Shown: positions 1-9,079 of the stretch, piece by piece
Layout of the letters: each line of letters starts with the position of its first letter
Position numbering within the stretch: the first letter of the stretch is position 1
Source: Gammaproteobacteria bacterium
GTDB lineage: Bacteria; Pseudomonadota; Gammaproteobacteria; Pseudomonadales; Porticoccaceae
Direction: 5' to 3'
Assembly (NCBI GenBank): GCA_018069465.1
Contig: JAGPUW010000012.1
Span: 1 to 57,069 of the forward strand
DNA: 57,069 nt
Notes under the pieces: generated by a model
Databases searched by the model: none
Seen by the model: only the letters and a program-made list of their open reading frames with translations
Told to the model about the DNA's origin: nothing
Program-made: the position numbers and the translations under genes

Positions 1-62
1 TTGAGGCCGCTAGCCTTAAACTCTTGAAAAAGGTCGAGCCAATCTTGTTTTGATCTGCGCAT
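1..62 (-). CDS. IS66-family TnpA-like protein, N-terminus only (runs off window)
   Basis: The first 20 codons read from an ATG at 62 to the window edge, beginning MRRSKQDWLDLFQ and continuing to KASGL. This is the usual opening of the small TnpA helix-turn-helix protein of IS66 elements. The start lies one base after the stop of the upstream IS256-derived frame (TGA-C-ATG), and an IS66-like terminus at 131-140 lies about 70 bases upstream, the normal promoter-proximal distance. The gene is cut by the window edge, so integrity is unknown. The family call rests on a short stretch plus the terminus. Confidence 0.6.
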   Translation of the reverse strand, partial: MRRSKQDWLDLFQEFKASGL

Positions 63-140
63 GTCATTGCTCCTGATTAAAGCCAAGAGCATAAGCATCG
101 GGTATCAAGGTGACTAGGGTGTGGTTGAATTGGCGCTTAC
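1..140 (-). mobile_element. IS66-family element (copy b), left terminus and start of tnpA
   Basis: On the minus strand the bases at 140-131 read GTAAGCGCCA, the type of end shared by IS66 elements (GTAAGCG); the same GTAAGCG starts the other IS66 copy at 2820. The IS256 transposase reading frame loses its family similarity exactly here. The element therefore seems to have inserted into the IS256 transposase gene, with the rest of it beyond the left edge. If insertion made the usual 8-bp duplication, 141-148 would be one copy; the other copy is not visible. Confidence 0.6.
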
Positions 141-441
141 CATCGGTGAGCTGGGTTTGATGTTTTTTGACGATCTGTGGCTCAAAGCTACCGGCGCGGT
201 CTCTTGGTGAGTTGAGTTCAAAGTTGCCCACAGGGCTTTTCATCGTCTTGCGGGTACTACCATTCTTGCGATTAGATTGCGTCTCTGAGGCCAGATGTTC
301 ATCCAGTTCCGCTTGCATAGCGGCTTCGGTGAGTTGCTTGATCAGAGGGGTAAGAATGCCGTCTTTGCCGGTAAGATCTTTACCTTCACGTAGTGCCTTG
401 AGGGCAGATTCCATATCGAATGTGGGTGTAGTCATAGTCAT
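64..441 (-). pseudogene. IS256-family transposase, N-terminal fragment
   Basis: The first about 99 residues match IS256-family (mutator-type) transposases: an N-terminal region with LTGKDGILTPLIKQLTEAA followed by ELNSPRDR and FEPQIVKKHQT. Family members are about 400 residues long, so the DDE catalytic domain is missing. From LTDGK onward the frame runs through the end of an IS66 element (boundary near 140/141) and stops at 64, so the last about 25 residues are not transposase. It is disrupted and non-functional as a transposase. The start is ATG at 441, followed by a second in-frame ATG two codons later. Confidence 0.85.
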
Positions 442-488
442 CTCTTTTTCTTAGTTTAAAGAAATGACACAGAATTATGAACACTACC
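141..488 (-). mobile_element. IS256-family insertion sequence, 5' end
   Basis: Upstream of the transposase start, 461-488 reads inward on the minus strand as GGTAGTGTTCATAATTCTGT and then GTCATTTC, which looks like an IS256-type inverted repeat. It abuts the last codons of the neighbouring IS66 tnpC, whose stop codon (484-486) appears to be supplied by the IS256 end. This suggests IS256 inserted into the 3' end of the IS66 element at 487-2820. Only the 5' portion survives before the second IS66 element begins at 140. Confidence 0.6.
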
Positions 489-2004
489 TATTCCACGGCA
501 TGAGTGCTTCAATGTTTTCGTTATCAGCCCCCGGCAGTTTTTCAAATAACCAGCTCAGATAATGATACGGTTCTTTGCCATTGGCTTTAGCGGTTTCGAT
601 TAGACTGTATAAGCTGGCACTGGCCTTAGCACCGCGTTGACTGCTGCTAAACAGCCAGTTTTTTCTGCCTATCACGAAGGGTCTGATGGCATTCTCAGCG
701 GGGTTGTTGTCAATGGGCCACGCACTATTGTCCGTATATCGGCTTAGTTCCGACCAATATTCCAAGGTGTAATTCACCGCTTTTCCCAAGGCCGTTTTTG
801 GCGGCACTTGCTGTTGACTCTTGAGCAGCCAGGTGTGGAACTGATTCAGTACGGGCACGCCAATCTGTTGCCGGGTGCGATGCCGGGTAGCCCCATCGCT
901 ATCCTTCGTTTGTCGTTCCACGCCATACAGTTTTCCGATAAAATTCACGGCTACGTCAGCTTTGCCAGTCTTGCCTTTCGGCTGGGCCTTTTGCGCCTCT
1001 ATAAACTTGCGACGGCTGTGTGCCCAGCAGCACAGGTGCGTTAGGCCATTGTCTTTGGCCACGGCACGATAGGGTTTGTAGCCATCACTCATAAGCGTGC
1101 CCGCAAAACCGTTGAGTAAACGTTTTGCGGTGTCTGTTGAGCGCCCCGGATCGTAGTGGAATTGCACAATCGGTTTGCCGGGTGGGCCGCCGCGCTGTAC
1201 CCACATATACGAATAGCTTTCGGGTGTCTTGCCCGGTTCATTGAGCACTTGCACCCGTGTTTCGTCCATAAACAAAACGGAGCTATTGATCAGCTGTTGT
1301 TTGAGGTGCTCTGTTAGTGGCATAAGTTTTTCGGCCACCTTCAGCACTGATTCTGACAGGGTTTGCCGGGATAACTCGATACCATAACGACTCAGTATGC
1401 CGCTCAAGCGATACAGGGGCAGGCCATCGGCATACTTTGAGGTGATGACGTAGGCCATGGTGTTGGCGGATGCCAGCGCTTTGGGCAGCAACACATCCGC
1501 TGTCGGCGCTATTTTAAGGGTCTCATCACACGCCTTGCAGGCGTATTTTTTGCGAACATGCTGGATCACCTGGACCCGGGCGGGGATGATGTCCACTTGC
1601 TCGCTGATGTCCTCGCCAATTTCAACCAGGGTGCAGCCACAGGCACACTGCCGGTCTGCTTCGCCCAGTTCAATGACGCGACGCACGCGGGGAAGTCCTA
1701 CGGGTAAGGGCTTGCGTACCGGGCGCTGGGTTTTTTTGGCCGGCGTGGCCGGCGCCGGTTCTTCATCGACCCCTTCCAGCTCATCGACAAGGCTGTCGGC
1801 TTCGTCAAACAACTCCGATTGGTCGGGGCATTTCTCACTGCTTTTGCCGTACAGACGGTGTTTTTCCAGACGCAGGGCTTCGAGAAGCGCATGGATTTGT
1901 TGCTTGAGTTGGTCCTCGCGTTTTTCACTGGCAGAGCGCTCTTTTATCAGCAGTGTTTTGAGCTTGGCGGGGTCGTCAGGGAGGGATTTAAGGGCTGAAG
2001 GCAT
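484..2004 (-). CDS. tnpC: IS66-family transposase TnpC
   Basis: A protein of about 506 residues with the IS66 architecture: an N-terminal leucine-zipper-like coiled coil (SASEKREDQLKQQIHALLEA), a basic/acidic linker, a zinc-finger-like segment with cysteine pairs (CACGC and CKAC), then the DDE transposase core (LFMDETRVQV, LMSDGYKPY, CWAHSRRKF) and the C-terminal IDNNPAENAIRPFVIGRKNW block. It catalyses transposition of the element. ATG at 2004 (MPSALKS) is preferred over an upstream TTG at 2025. The C-terminus ends MPWN then R-stop, with the stop lying in the adjoining IS256 end, so little or nothing of the protein is lost. It may still be made, but the element has lost one terminus and has a broken tnpB. 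Confidence 0.9.
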   Translation of the reverse strand: MPSALKSLPDDPAKLKTLLIKERSASEKREDQLKQQIHALLEALRLEKHRLYGKSSEKCPDQSELFDEADSLVDELEGVDEEPAPATPAKKTQRPVRKPLPVGLPRVRRVIELGEADRQCACGCTLVEIGEDISEQVDIIPARVQVIQHVRKKYACKACDETLKIAPTADVLLPKALASANTMAYVITSKYADGLPLYRLSGILSRYGIELSRQTLSESVLKVAEKLMPLTEHLKQQLINSSVLFMDETRVQVLNEPGKTPESYSYMWVQRGGPPGKPIVQFHYDPGRSTDTAKRLLNGFAGTLMSDGYKPYRAVAKDNGLTHLCCWAHSRRKFIEAQKAQPKGKTGKADVAVNFIGKLYGVERQTKDSDGATRHRTRQQIGVPVLNQFHTWLLKSQQQVPPKTALGKAVNYTLEYWSELSRYTDNSAWPIDNNPAENAIRPFVIGRKNWLFSSSQRGAKASASLYSLIETAKANGKEPYHYLSWLFEKLPGADNENIEALMPWNR

Positions 2005-2028
2005 GGTGCTAATTATACCGCACAAGCA

Positions 2029-2435
2029 CTAGCCGACGGAGCTAAAATGCAGGGAGTTGTGGGGTTTATTGCGCCATAAATCAAAACCATCAAGGAGCCA
2101 GTTTAACTCTTCACCCGTGAGCGTGAGGGTTGCACCCGTATGATCGACTGGCCACTTGAAGCGCTGCTTCTCCAGGCGTTTATACCAGAGGCAGAAGCCG
2201 TTTTTTTCCCACGACTGCAGGGATGCAGGAGGTAGAGCAATGCAGGAGCAATTGCCGAATAAAGGATTTTTATTTTATCGCGGCGGCGATTGATAAAAAC
2301 AAATAAAGTAGGCTCAAACGGATTCAGTTCAAGCGCCTGTTCGACCAACAATGAGAGCCCCTGTATGGCCTTTCTGAAGTCGACAGGTTCAAGGCATAAA
2401 TAGACCTTCGAGAGCTCTGGATTGGGGCGCATCAT
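2029..2435 (-). pseudogene. tnpB: IS66-family TnpB, disrupted by a 47-bp insertion
   Basis: TnpB is the IS66 accessory protein (IS66 Orf2, PF05717). From ATG at 2435 the frame reads MMRPNPELSKVYLCL, VDFRKAIQG and NRRRDKIKILY as expected, then changes frame. Removing 47 bases (2212-2258) restores the usual continuation WEKNGFCLWYKRLE to PHNSLHF and a stop at 2029. The insert contains the nonamer CTCCTGCAT twice, so it may be a local duplication product or a small foreign insert. The start overlaps the tnpA stop (ATGA), the normal coupling of IS66 genes. A product lacking the conserved C-terminal half is unlikely to work. Confidence 0.8.
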
Positions 2436-2743
2436 GGCGCACAACTCGCCGCCATCAACTGAGCCAACCATTGGGGGTCTGGCAGTCGAGTAAACTGCAG
2501 CTGGATATTGCTCATCTGCAGTGTGATGCAAACAGCGCTCACCGGAGCAGTGAGAACCTGGGTAAATAATGGCTGGGTGTTGGGATCGGCGGCGGGCAAG
2601 TCTTTAAAATAATGGCGCCAGCGATATAGGGTTTGTACGGGGATGTTCTGTGCTTGAGCATACTCAGCCAAAGATCCGCTGAAGGCTTCGGCTTGCACAA
2701 GGTGTTCAGACCAATAGGTTTGTTTTGCTGTCGCTTTGGCCAT
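2432..2743 (-). CDS. tnpA: IS66-family TnpA
   Basis: A 103-residue protein with an N-terminal helix-turn-helix-like region (SLAEYAQAQNIPVQTLYRWR), the pattern of IS66 Orf1/TnpA. It is the first gene of the tnpA-tnpB-tnpC order seen on the minus strand and overlaps tnpB by four bases. A GGAG-type ribosome site (CAGGAGACAACACG) precedes the ATG at 2743. The C-terminal half is poorly conserved in the family. It is intact by length. Confidence 0.8.
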   Translation of the reverse strand: MAKATAKQTYWSEHLVQAEAFSGSLAEYAQAQNIPVQTLYRWRHYFKDLPAADPNTQPLFTQVLTAPVSAVCITLQMSNIQLQFTRLPDPQWLAQLMAASCAP

Positions 2744-2833
2744 CGTGTTGTCTCCTGATGAAAAACACGAATGATGCCGCAGGCAAAGCAGTATTATTAG
2801 ATGTAGATGGCGAGACGCTTACAGGCAAGCCGC

Positions 2834-3084
2834 TAGGTGTTATTCATCATAATGATCGAGGCAGTCAATATATGTAGATTCGCACACCGGTCGACTCGCT
2901 GAAGAAGGTTAGGTCATTCATAAGCACGGAACCTGGTGTGGCCTGGGCGATGTGGAGATAGCCACATTAACGTGGATAGAGTGGTTGCAACAATCGCCGA
3001 TTACTGCAACCGGTAGGTGATCGACCACCCGCTAAATTTGAAATGCAGTATTATCAGCAAATCGAGTCGAGCAAAGTTGCATGA
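2834..3084 (+). pseudogene. IS3-family transposase OrfB, C-terminal remnant
   Basis: Translated in pieces, the plus strand shows GVIHHNDRGSQYM, then in a second frame VIHKHGTWCGLGDVEIATL then TWIEWLQQ, and finally RRLLQPVGDRPPAKFEMQYY and a stop at 3084. These match the last third of the rve/DDE domain of IS3-family OrfB (the usual forms are HHSDRGSQY, WxxIExVExATLxWVDWFN and NRRLLxxIGxxPPAExE). Stop codons and frame changes show decay. The 5' part is missing at the IS66 terminus (2820). Confidence 0.75.
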
Positions 3085-3189
3085 TTCAAATAAAATTAGC
3101 TTCGACAATCCCGGGGCGATTCACGGCGGCTTTTAGGGGGGGGTACTCTCTGACCTTTAAATTCGCAACACTTCAGAAAGGCCCACTTT

Positions 3190-4242
3190 TTAACAATCAA
3201 AAAATTCGGTATACCAATCGACGAAGCGGTTAATACCTTCCTGTATGGAAGTTTGCGGTTGGTAGTCGAGGTCGGTGATAAGGTCGCTGACATCGGCATA
3301 GGTGCTGGGGACATCTCCAGCCTGCAGAGGTAACATATTCTTTTTAGCTGTTTTTCCCAATTTGCTTTCAAGTGCGCCGATAAAGTCCATTAGTCGCACT
3401 GGATTATTATTGCCAATATTATAAATTTTGTAGGGCGCGGGTGAGCTTGATGGGTCGGGGGTCATGCCATCCCAGGTGGGATTACCCTTGGGCGGATTGT
3501 CGATAACGCGTGTAATACCCTCAACAATGTCGTCGATGTAGGTGAAGTCGCGTTGCATTTCACCGTGGTTGAAAACATCGATCGGTTTGCCTTCCAGTAT
3601 GGCTTTTGTGAATAGGTACAAAGCCATGTCGGGCCTGCCCCAGGGGCCGTACACCGTGAAAAATCGCAGCCCCGTCGTGGGTAGTTGATAGAGATGAGAG
3701 TAGGTGTGGGCCATCAATTCGTTGGATTTTTTACTGGCGGCATAGAGGCTAATGGGGTGGTCGACATTGGCCGAGGTTGAAAATGGCTGTGCTTCGTTCA
3801 AGCCGTAAACCGATGAGCTGCTGGCGTAACTGAGTTTTTTAACACCATTATGGCGGCAGCCTTCAAGAATGTTGCAAAAGCCGACAATATTACTGCTGAT
3901 ATAGGCTTGGGGATTGGTCAGGCTGTAACGCACACCGGCTTGTGCAGCGAGGTTGCAAACTGCGTCAAATTGCTGCTCTGCAAACAGTGTGTTGAGGTTT
4001 TCAGTGTCTTCAAGATTGAGTTTAATAAACTGGTAGTTGGGGTGCTTACTACTACCCACGCAATGGTTGTAGGCGATATCGCTCTGGGTAATGCCGGCGC
4101 GCTCTAACCGGCCGTACTTTACCCGCTGGTCGTAATAATCATTGATGTTATCGAGGCCCACAACTTCATCGCCCCGCGCCAGTAATTTAAGCGCGAGATG
4201 AGAACCGATAAAACCTGCGGTGCCAGTAATTAATATTTTCAT
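3190..4242 (-). CDS. UDP-glucuronate 4-epimerase-type NAD-dependent epimerase
   Basis: A 350-residue extended-type SDR. The Rossmann motif [11 protein letters not shown] is at residues 5-15, the catalytic YAASK at about 168, and the segment [19 protein letters not shown] is characteristic of UDP-GlcA C4-epimerases (LspL/Cap1J/WbnF group). The family interconverts UDP-glucuronate and UDP-galacturonate for capsule, O-antigen or exopolysaccharide. The neighbouring ugd gene, 25 bases upstream on the same strand, makes its substrate, which supports a two-gene UDP-Glc to UDP-GalA route. The start at ATG 4242 is fixed by the N-terminal Rossmann strand. A UDP-glucose/galactose epimerase is less likely given the YYDxRxK segment. 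Confidence 0.88.
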   Translation of the reverse strand: MKILITGTAGFIGSHLALKLLARGDEVVGLDNINDYYDQRVKYGRLERAGITQSDIAYNHCVGSSKHPNYQFIKLNLEDTENLNTLFAEQQFDAVCNLAAQAGVRYSLTNPQAYISSNIVGFCNILEGCRHNGVKKLSYASSSSVYGLNEAQPFSTSANVDHPISLYAASKKSNELMAHTYSHLYQLPTTGLRFFTVYGPWGRPDMALYLFTKAILEGKPIDVFNHGEMQRDFTYIDDIVEGITRVIDNPPKGNPTWDGMTPDPSSSPAPYKIYNIGNNNPVRLMDFIGALESKLGKTAKKNMLPLQAGDVPSTYADVSDLITDLDYQPQTSIQEGINRFVDWYTEFFDC

Positions 4243-4267
4243 CTATTTCTTTATCTCTAATTGTCGA

Positions 4268-5602
4268 TTAAGACCTGCCACGACCAATAGCGTAGTAAGC
4301 CCAATCATCTTTTTCGAGTCGTTCCGGTGAGTAGAGGTTGCGGCCGTCAATAATGATTTTATTGTTCAGGCGCAGTGCTATCTCATCAAAATCGGGGGCG
4401 CGAAACTGCTGCCACTCCGTGCAAATCACCAGGGCATCGCAGTCATTTAATGTTGAGTACTTATCGTCACAGAGCCGCAAGCTTTCATTGTCGGTATAAA
4501 TTCGCTGTGTTTCTGCCATGGCGACTGGGTCGAAAGCCTGTACTTTGGCACCGGCTTGCCATAGTGCCTCCATTAGGGTGCGGCTCGGTGCTTCGCGCAT
4601 ATCGTCGGTATTGGGTTTGAAGGACAAGCCCCAGAGGGCGATGGTTTTACCTTTGAGTTGTTCAGCGCCGCCAAAAGCGTGGGCGAGCTTGCTGAATAGC
4701 CGGGTTTTTTGCCTCTCGTTCACCTTGTCGACAGACATTAACAGCTCGGCATTGTAGCCCAGTTGCTCGGCTGTTTTGGATAGTGCTTTGACATCTTTGG
4801 GGAAGCAGGAGCCGCCATAGCCACAGCCCGGGTAAATAAAGTGGTAGCCAATACGGGGGTCGGAACCCATGCCTTTGCGCACTGCTTCTATATCGGCACC
4901 CAGTAATTCCGCCATATTTGACAGCTCATTCATAAAGCTGATTTTGGTGGCGAGCATGGCGTTGGCGGCATATTTGGTGAGTTCAGCAGAGCGAATGTCC
5001 ATAAACACCGTGCGTTCTTGCTGGCGGTTAAAGGGTTCGTAGAGCTCGCGTAGCAGCTCTTCAGCTGCTGGCGAATCAGTGCCGATAATGATGCGGTCGG
5101 GTTTCATAAAGTCGCTAACTGCAGCCCCTTCTTTAAGAAACTCGGGGTTGGATACGACTGCGAAGGGAATGTCTTGGTTACGCTCTTGCAGGGTAGCCTG
5201 TATTTGCGCCTTGACCTTGTCGGCCGTACCGACCGGCACGGTGGATTTGTCGACAATAATGCGCTGTTCCGTCATTCGCTCGGCGATGGTTTTGGCCACG
5301 GCGAGTACATATTGTAAATCGGCTGAGCCATCTTCGTCGGGAGGGGTGCCGACGGCGATTAGCTGGATCAGGCCGTGGGCGACAACCAGGTCTGCGTCGC
5401 TGGTAAAACGCAGGCGGCCGTCCTCGCGGTTGCGTTGCACAATGTCTTCCAGCCCGGCTTCCCAAATAGGCAGGATGCCATTGTTGAGCTGGTCAATTTT
5501 ACTTTGGTCGATGTCCATGCAAATCACATCGTGACCGACCTCGGCGAGGCAGGCCCCGGTGACCAGACCGACATAGCCGGTACCAAATACGGATATTTTC
5601 AT
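4268..5602 (-). CDS. ugd: UDP-glucose 6-dehydrogenase
   Basis: A 444-residue enzyme oxidising UDP-glucose to UDP-glucuronate with two NAD+. The N-terminal Rossmann motif [10 protein letters not shown] is at residues 7-16, STVPVGTAD at about 119, the catalytic cysteine block [13 protein letters not shown] at about 257-269, and the C-terminal UDP-binding domain has [14 protein letters not shown]. The length is normal for the bacterial family. It is cytoplasmic and supplies nucleotide sugar for surface polysaccharide. It lies directly upstream of the UDP-GlcA epimerase with a short gap, so co-transcription is likely. Confidence 0.95.
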   Translation of the reverse strand: MKISVFGTGYVGLVTGACLAEVGHDVICMDIDQSKIDQLNNGILPIWEAGLEDIVQRNREDGRLRFTSDADLVVAHGLIQLIAVGTPPDEDGSADLQYVLAVAKTIAERMTEQRIIVDKSTVPVGTADKVKAQIQATLQERNQDIPFAVVSNPEFLKEGAAVSDFMKPDRIIIGTDSPAAEELLRELYEPFNRQQERTVFMDIRSAELTKYAANAMLATKISFMNELSNMAELLGADIEAVRKGMGSDPRIGYHFIYPGCGYGGSCFPKDVKALSKTAEQLGYNAELLMSVDKVNERQKTRLFSKLAHAFGGAEQLKGKTIALWGLSFKPNTDDMREAPSRTLMEALWQAGAKVQAFDPVAMAETQRIYTDNESLRLCDDKYSTLNDCDALVICTEWQQFRAPDFDEIALRLNNKIIIDGRNLYSPERLEKDDWAYYAIGRGRS

Positions 5603-5881
5603 CTTATTGAAACCTGAAAAAAATGTTGCTGTCGGCGGGATAGTGCGAGGGCATGTTGCTGCAAATCCTTATGTCGGTAGTATGCTTGCGTTTTATTAAT
5701 GCTTGAAGAAGGGCGAGATTATACCTTTGCTATGTGGGTAGCGGGTGTTATACCCACAGAGATCTGTGCTTTTGTTAAAGTGTTGGCTTTATTGTCGTAT
5801 TTCAAGCTTGCTATTGGGGCGCGACTTCCTCATCACTGCCTATTTCAAGTGGCAGTGACACAACATCGTGAGAGTTACACC

Positions 5882-6649
5882 ATGAAATCCTGGTTAGGGA
5901 TAGCCTTTTATACCGTCCTTGTTGTCTTCTCGTCGCTTGGCAATGCTGCAGAGCTGGCCGATGTTATTGATGGCCTGCGCCCCAGTGTGGTGGGCATTGG
6001 CACGGTTCGTCCCGTTCGTGGCAGCCATAAGCCGGCGATTGATTTTCGAGGTACAGGTTTCGTGGTCGGCAACGGCCGCCAGGTCATCACCAATTATCAC
6101 GTGCTGCCCGAAAAGCTGGATCGAGAAAATAAGGAGAGCCTGGCCATCTTCGTGGGCCGAGGAAAATCTGGCAGGGCAATGGTGGTGAAAGTGCTGCGTA
6201 AAGATAGAGACCACGATCTGGCTTTACTCGAAATTATCGACGGCTCCTTGCCGGCTATGCGCCTGGGTGACGCGGCGTTTATACGCGAGGGCTCTGATAT
6301 TGCCTTCACGGGCTTCCCCATCGGCATGGTGCTGGGCCTTTATCCGGTCACTCACAAAGGTATTATTTCTGCCATTACACCCATTGTCATACCCTCAGCG
6401 TCCTCGCGCAGTATTACCGCGGCGCAGATGAAACGCATGCGCAACCCTTTTGATGTGTACCAACTCGATGCCACGGCTTACCCCGGTAATAGTGGTAGCC
6501 CGGTCTATGATCGCCACACCGGGCAGGTGGTTGGGGTTATCAACAGTGTTTTCGTCAAGGGTGCCAAGGAGACCGTGCTGGAAAAGCCCTCGGGTATTAG
6601 TTATGCAATACCCGTGCGTTATGTGCATGACTTGCTAAAGTCCAGATAA
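5882..6649 (+). CDS. Exported trypsin-like (S1C/HtrA-related) serine protease without PDZ domain
   Basis: About 255 residues from ATG 5882, which gives a clean signal peptide (MKSWLGIAFYTVLVVFSSLG then NAAEL). The catalytic triad is visible: His in VITNYHVL, Asp in DRDHDLALLEI, Ser in YPGNSGSPVYD. The protein ends right after the protease domain, so it lacks the PDZ domains of DegP/DegS. The open frame extends upstream to 5699, but that extension carries no signal-like N-terminus and is rejected. It is probably a periplasmic protease or protease-like protein; the substrate is unknown. It diverges from ugd across about 280 bases. Confidence 0.85.
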   Translation: MKSWLGIAFYTVLVVFSSLGNAAELADVIDGLRPSVVGIGTVRPVRGSHKPAIDFRGTGFVVGNGRQVITNYHVLPEKLDRENKESLAIFVGRGKSGRAMVVKVLRKDRDHDLALLEIIDGSLPAMRLGDAAFIREGSDIAFTGFPIGMVLGLYPVTHKGIISAITPIVIPSASSRSITAAQMKRMRNPFDVYQLDATAYPGNSGSPVYDRHTGQVVGVINSVFVKGAKETVLEKPSGISYAIPVRYVHDLLKSR

Positions 6650-6691
6650 CTTTTAACTGTAAAGCGGTGCACTGGATTGTTGAATGAGGGT

Positions 6692-7729
6692 TTAAAGCCC
6701 AGCGGTGAGTGAGCGGGTCAGTTCGGCCGCTGAAGTTTCTTTGCAGCCACTGGCGTTTTGACCGCACCACAAAGGGCTAAAATTTGCCCGGCCCTGTTTT
6801 TCCGCCGCAGTGCGCAGGGATGCGATGGCTGTGCTGGCCAGCGGAAATACAGGTGCCGAAGGGTTGATAGGCCCGAGCTCACTGATCGCCCGATTGACGA
6901 TACCCCGTGCCGCTCGCCCTGAAAAAATATTTGTCAGTGTTGTATGCCGGGCGCTATCTTTTGTTAATGCCGCTCGATGCAATGCACTGGTCGTACTTTC
7001 GGGGCAGAGTAAATAAGCCGTCCCCGCCTGAACACCAGCCGCGCCCAGCGCCATCGCCGCCGCCACAGTTTTAGTATCGACAATACCGCCAGCGGCGATC
7101 ACCGGCAATTTTACGGCCTTGACGATTTGCGGTATCAGGGCAAATGTCCCCAGCTGTTTATCGAGATCATCACTTAAAAAATTACCTCGGTGGCCACCGG
7201 CCTCCAAGCCCTGGGCGATAATGGCATCGACGCCTGCGGCCTCAAGAAACAGCGCCTCCTCAACGGTGGTGGCGGAGGCAATAATTTTACTGCCCCAACT
7301 TTTTACCCGCGCCAATAACCTTTTCTCCGGCAGGCCAAAGTGAAAGCTCACAACTGCGGGTTTAAATGCTTCGATTAGATCCGCAGTTTCAGTGCTAAAA
7401 GGCCTGCGTTCCAGCCCCTTTACTATGGCGTTTATATCGAGTCCAAACTCCTGATAATAAGGCGTGAGTACTTTGCGCCAGGCCGCCTCCTGCTCGGGCT
7501 GGGGTGGTGGAGGCGTATGACAAAAGAAATTAAGGTTAAAAGGCTTGTTAGTTTGCGCATGCAGCGTTGCCAGTTCCCGCAGCAAATCGTCCTTATTGAG
7601 CATAGCGCAGGGCAGTGAACCCAGACCGCCGGCCTTGGACACGGCGATGGCGAGAGTGCTGTCCTGTACCCCAGCCATAGGTGCCTGGATGATAGGTAGC
7701 TCAATGTCTAGTCGCTCTTGCAGTATCAT
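6692..7729 (-). CDS. Nitronate monooxygenase (2-nitropropane dioxygenase family)
   Basis: A 345-residue FMN-dependent TIM-barrel enzyme. It shows the N-terminal PIIQAPMAG, AGGLGSLPCAML, and the EAGGHRG block carrying the catalytic histidine and phosphate-binding region, then PVIAAGGI and AMALGAAGVQAGTAYLL. The family oxidises alkyl nitronates such as propionate-3-nitronate. The start at ATG 7729 places the PIIQAPM strand at the usual distance from the N-terminus. It appears monocistronic and converges on the protease gene. Confidence 0.9.
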   Translation of the reverse strand: MILQERLDIELPIIQAPMAGVQDSTLAIAVSKAGGLGSLPCAMLNKDDLLRELATLHAQTNKPFNLNFFCHTPPPPQPEQEAAWRKVLTPYYQEFGLDINAIVKGLERRPFSTETADLIEAFKPAVVSFHFGLPEKRLLARVKSWGSKIIASATTVEEALFLEAAGVDAIIAQGLEAGGHRGNFLSDDLDKQLGTFALIPQIVKAVKLPVIAAGGIVDTKTVAAAMALGAAGVQAGTAYLLCPESTTSALHRAALTKDSARHTTLTNIFSGRAARGIVNRAISELGPINPSAPVFPLASTAIASLRTAAEKQGRANFSPLWCGQNASGCKETSAAELTRSLTAGL

Positions 7730-8229
7730 CGTTCAATCTGGCCTTTTGATGTTTCGACCTGCAATTTTACACACTAAAAGTTTGTTTGGTGTTGGGGTCC
7801 ACTTCAGTGTGGTAAGGACGTTGGCGTGGTTTTTAAAGTGTCATATTATTTTGTTAGGGTAAAAGAGTGTTTATCTTTCAGATGGCCAGTGTTAATTCGG
7901 TTAATTTTTGCTATTAACTCTGCGGATTGAATAGCGCTTGCTTATGGGTTGTAGTGCTAACTATTAGCAGGGTTTAGTACTGATTGTGGTGGATAGTAAT
8001 GTTGTTGGAAAATATTTATAGCGACAATAATTAGTTTATCCAGGCTAATTAGTACAGTGTTTTATTGAGGTTCTCCTGCTTGTTTAGGGTTTATTTTATG
8101 TGGCTTGCTTGTATGTAAAACACCGTTAACTAATACATTATCGATAAGCTCTTTTGCACGCAGATTTGTTGCACTGCGATCCGTGTAAAGCACCGATGTA
8201 ATGCTAAATATTATATTCAAAACGATGGG
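7730..8229. other. 500-bp AT-rich intergenic stretch
   Basis: Both strands were read. Only short frames overlapping neighbouring genes occur, with no recognisable protein, tRNA-like fold or IS terminus. The stretch is visibly richer in A and T than the flanking genes and lies between a minus-strand and a plus-strand gene, so it should hold both promoters. No operator could be assigned. Confidence 0.4.
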
Positions 8230-8658
8230 ATGGGAATGTTATTTTTTAATAGAATGGTTGTTGTTTGCTTGTCAGCAGGCTTTATAGCGTCTGCGGTTTC
8301 TGCTGAATCAGCACTAAACGATAGATATAAGCAGAGCTACATTTCTCAAGTGACACCAATGATTGAACAGCAATTATTAGCAGCTAATGGGGGTATTGCA
8401 AAAGCTGACCTCAAAAGTGAAGCTAGTGTATGGGCAGAAAAAATGGCTAGCTGCCAGCTTGAGGCCATTGAGCACTACCCCAGCAATTACAGGGAGGCTT
8501 CCGTTAAGCCAGTAGCCAATGGGGGGGATATTGTAAAGGTCACGAATGATGTTAATCAGCTAATGAAATCAGACTTTGAAGCAGGTAGCCTCTCATTAAC
8601 GTCGCTGCAACAACTCGTTGCCACTGCGGCTCAAAAATTTAAGAAATGTATGGGTTGA
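8230..8658 (+). CDS. Small exported protein of unknown function
   Basis: 142 residues with an N-terminal signal peptide (LFFNRMVVVCLSAGFIASAV, likely cut after VSA-ES), leaving about 115 mature residues, mostly predicted helical, with two cysteines (SCQLEA and KKCMG at the extreme C-terminus) that could form a disulfide. I do not recognise the family. ATGs at 8230 and 8236 are both possible; either keeps the signal peptide. It stands alone, with a tRNA on the opposite strand downstream. Confidence 0.65.
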   Translation: MGMLFFNRMVVVCLSAGFIASAVSAESALNDRYKQSYISQVTPMIEQQLLAANGGIAKADLKSEASVWAEKMASCQLEAIEHYPSNYREASVKPVANGGDIVKVTNDVNQLMKSDFEAGSLSLTSLQQLVATAAQKFKKCMG

Positions 8659-8753
8659 GATAAGTGGTGCGTCCACTTGAGCACAATAACATTGCGCTTT
8701 TTTTAGCAAGAAAGAAAAGACGTATGTGGCTTGAGTAAGTCTTGGTTTTAAAA

Positions 8754-8840
8754 TGGTACCGGAGGCCGGACTTGAACCGGCACGCTATTGCTAGCAACGG
8801 ATTTTGAATCCGTCGTGTCTACCAATTCCACCACTCCGGC
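8754..8840 (-). tRNA. tRNA-Leu (anticodon CAA)
   Basis: The minus strand folds as a class II tRNA of 87 nt including an encoded CCA. The acceptor 5' arm GCCGGAG pairs with CTCCGGT (the first pair is G-U), the D-loop contains GGAATTGGTAGAC, the anticodon stem ACGGA/TCCGT encloses loop TTCAAAA (anticodon CAA, reading UUG), there is a long variable arm TGCTAGCAATAGCG, and the T arm is GCCGGTTCAAGTCCGGC. The long variable arm and D-loop are typical of leucine tRNAs. It lies on the opposite strand to queA, about 240 bases away. Confidence 0.97.
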
Positions 8841-9079
8841 ACAGAGAGATATCTTTTACATTTGGTAGCTTTCGAATTATCGAAAAGACTGCACTCAACA
8901 GCGCAGGCCGGGGATTATAGCAGCGGCTTGGCCGGGGTCAACCGAAACTCATCGCTGAAAGGCGGCTTTTTTCGCCAATCATGTGTGGTTCAAGCACGGT
9001 ATTGCGTTGGCGCAGGGCGGCGTTTTCCGTTAGGCTTGCGCGCTTGTCAGATCGACCCCGGAACACACGTCTAAAGCCT

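Larger units (their letters stand above)
487..2820 (-). mobile_element. IS66-family insertion sequence (copy a): tnpA, broken tnpB, tnpC
   Basis: The upstream end reads GTAAGCGTCTCGCC on the minus strand from 2820, a typical IS66 terminus. The three genes follow in family order. The other terminus is missing because an IS256 end starts directly after the last tnpC codons at about 487. tnpB carries a frameshifting insertion. The element is therefore immobile by itself. To the right of 2820 lies an IS3-family orfB remnant, so this copy may have inserted into an older IS. Confidence 0.75.

Noticed and set aside
5699-5881. Upstream extension of the trypsin-like protease
   Set aside because: The extension has no family similarity and would bury the clear signal peptide that starts at 5882.
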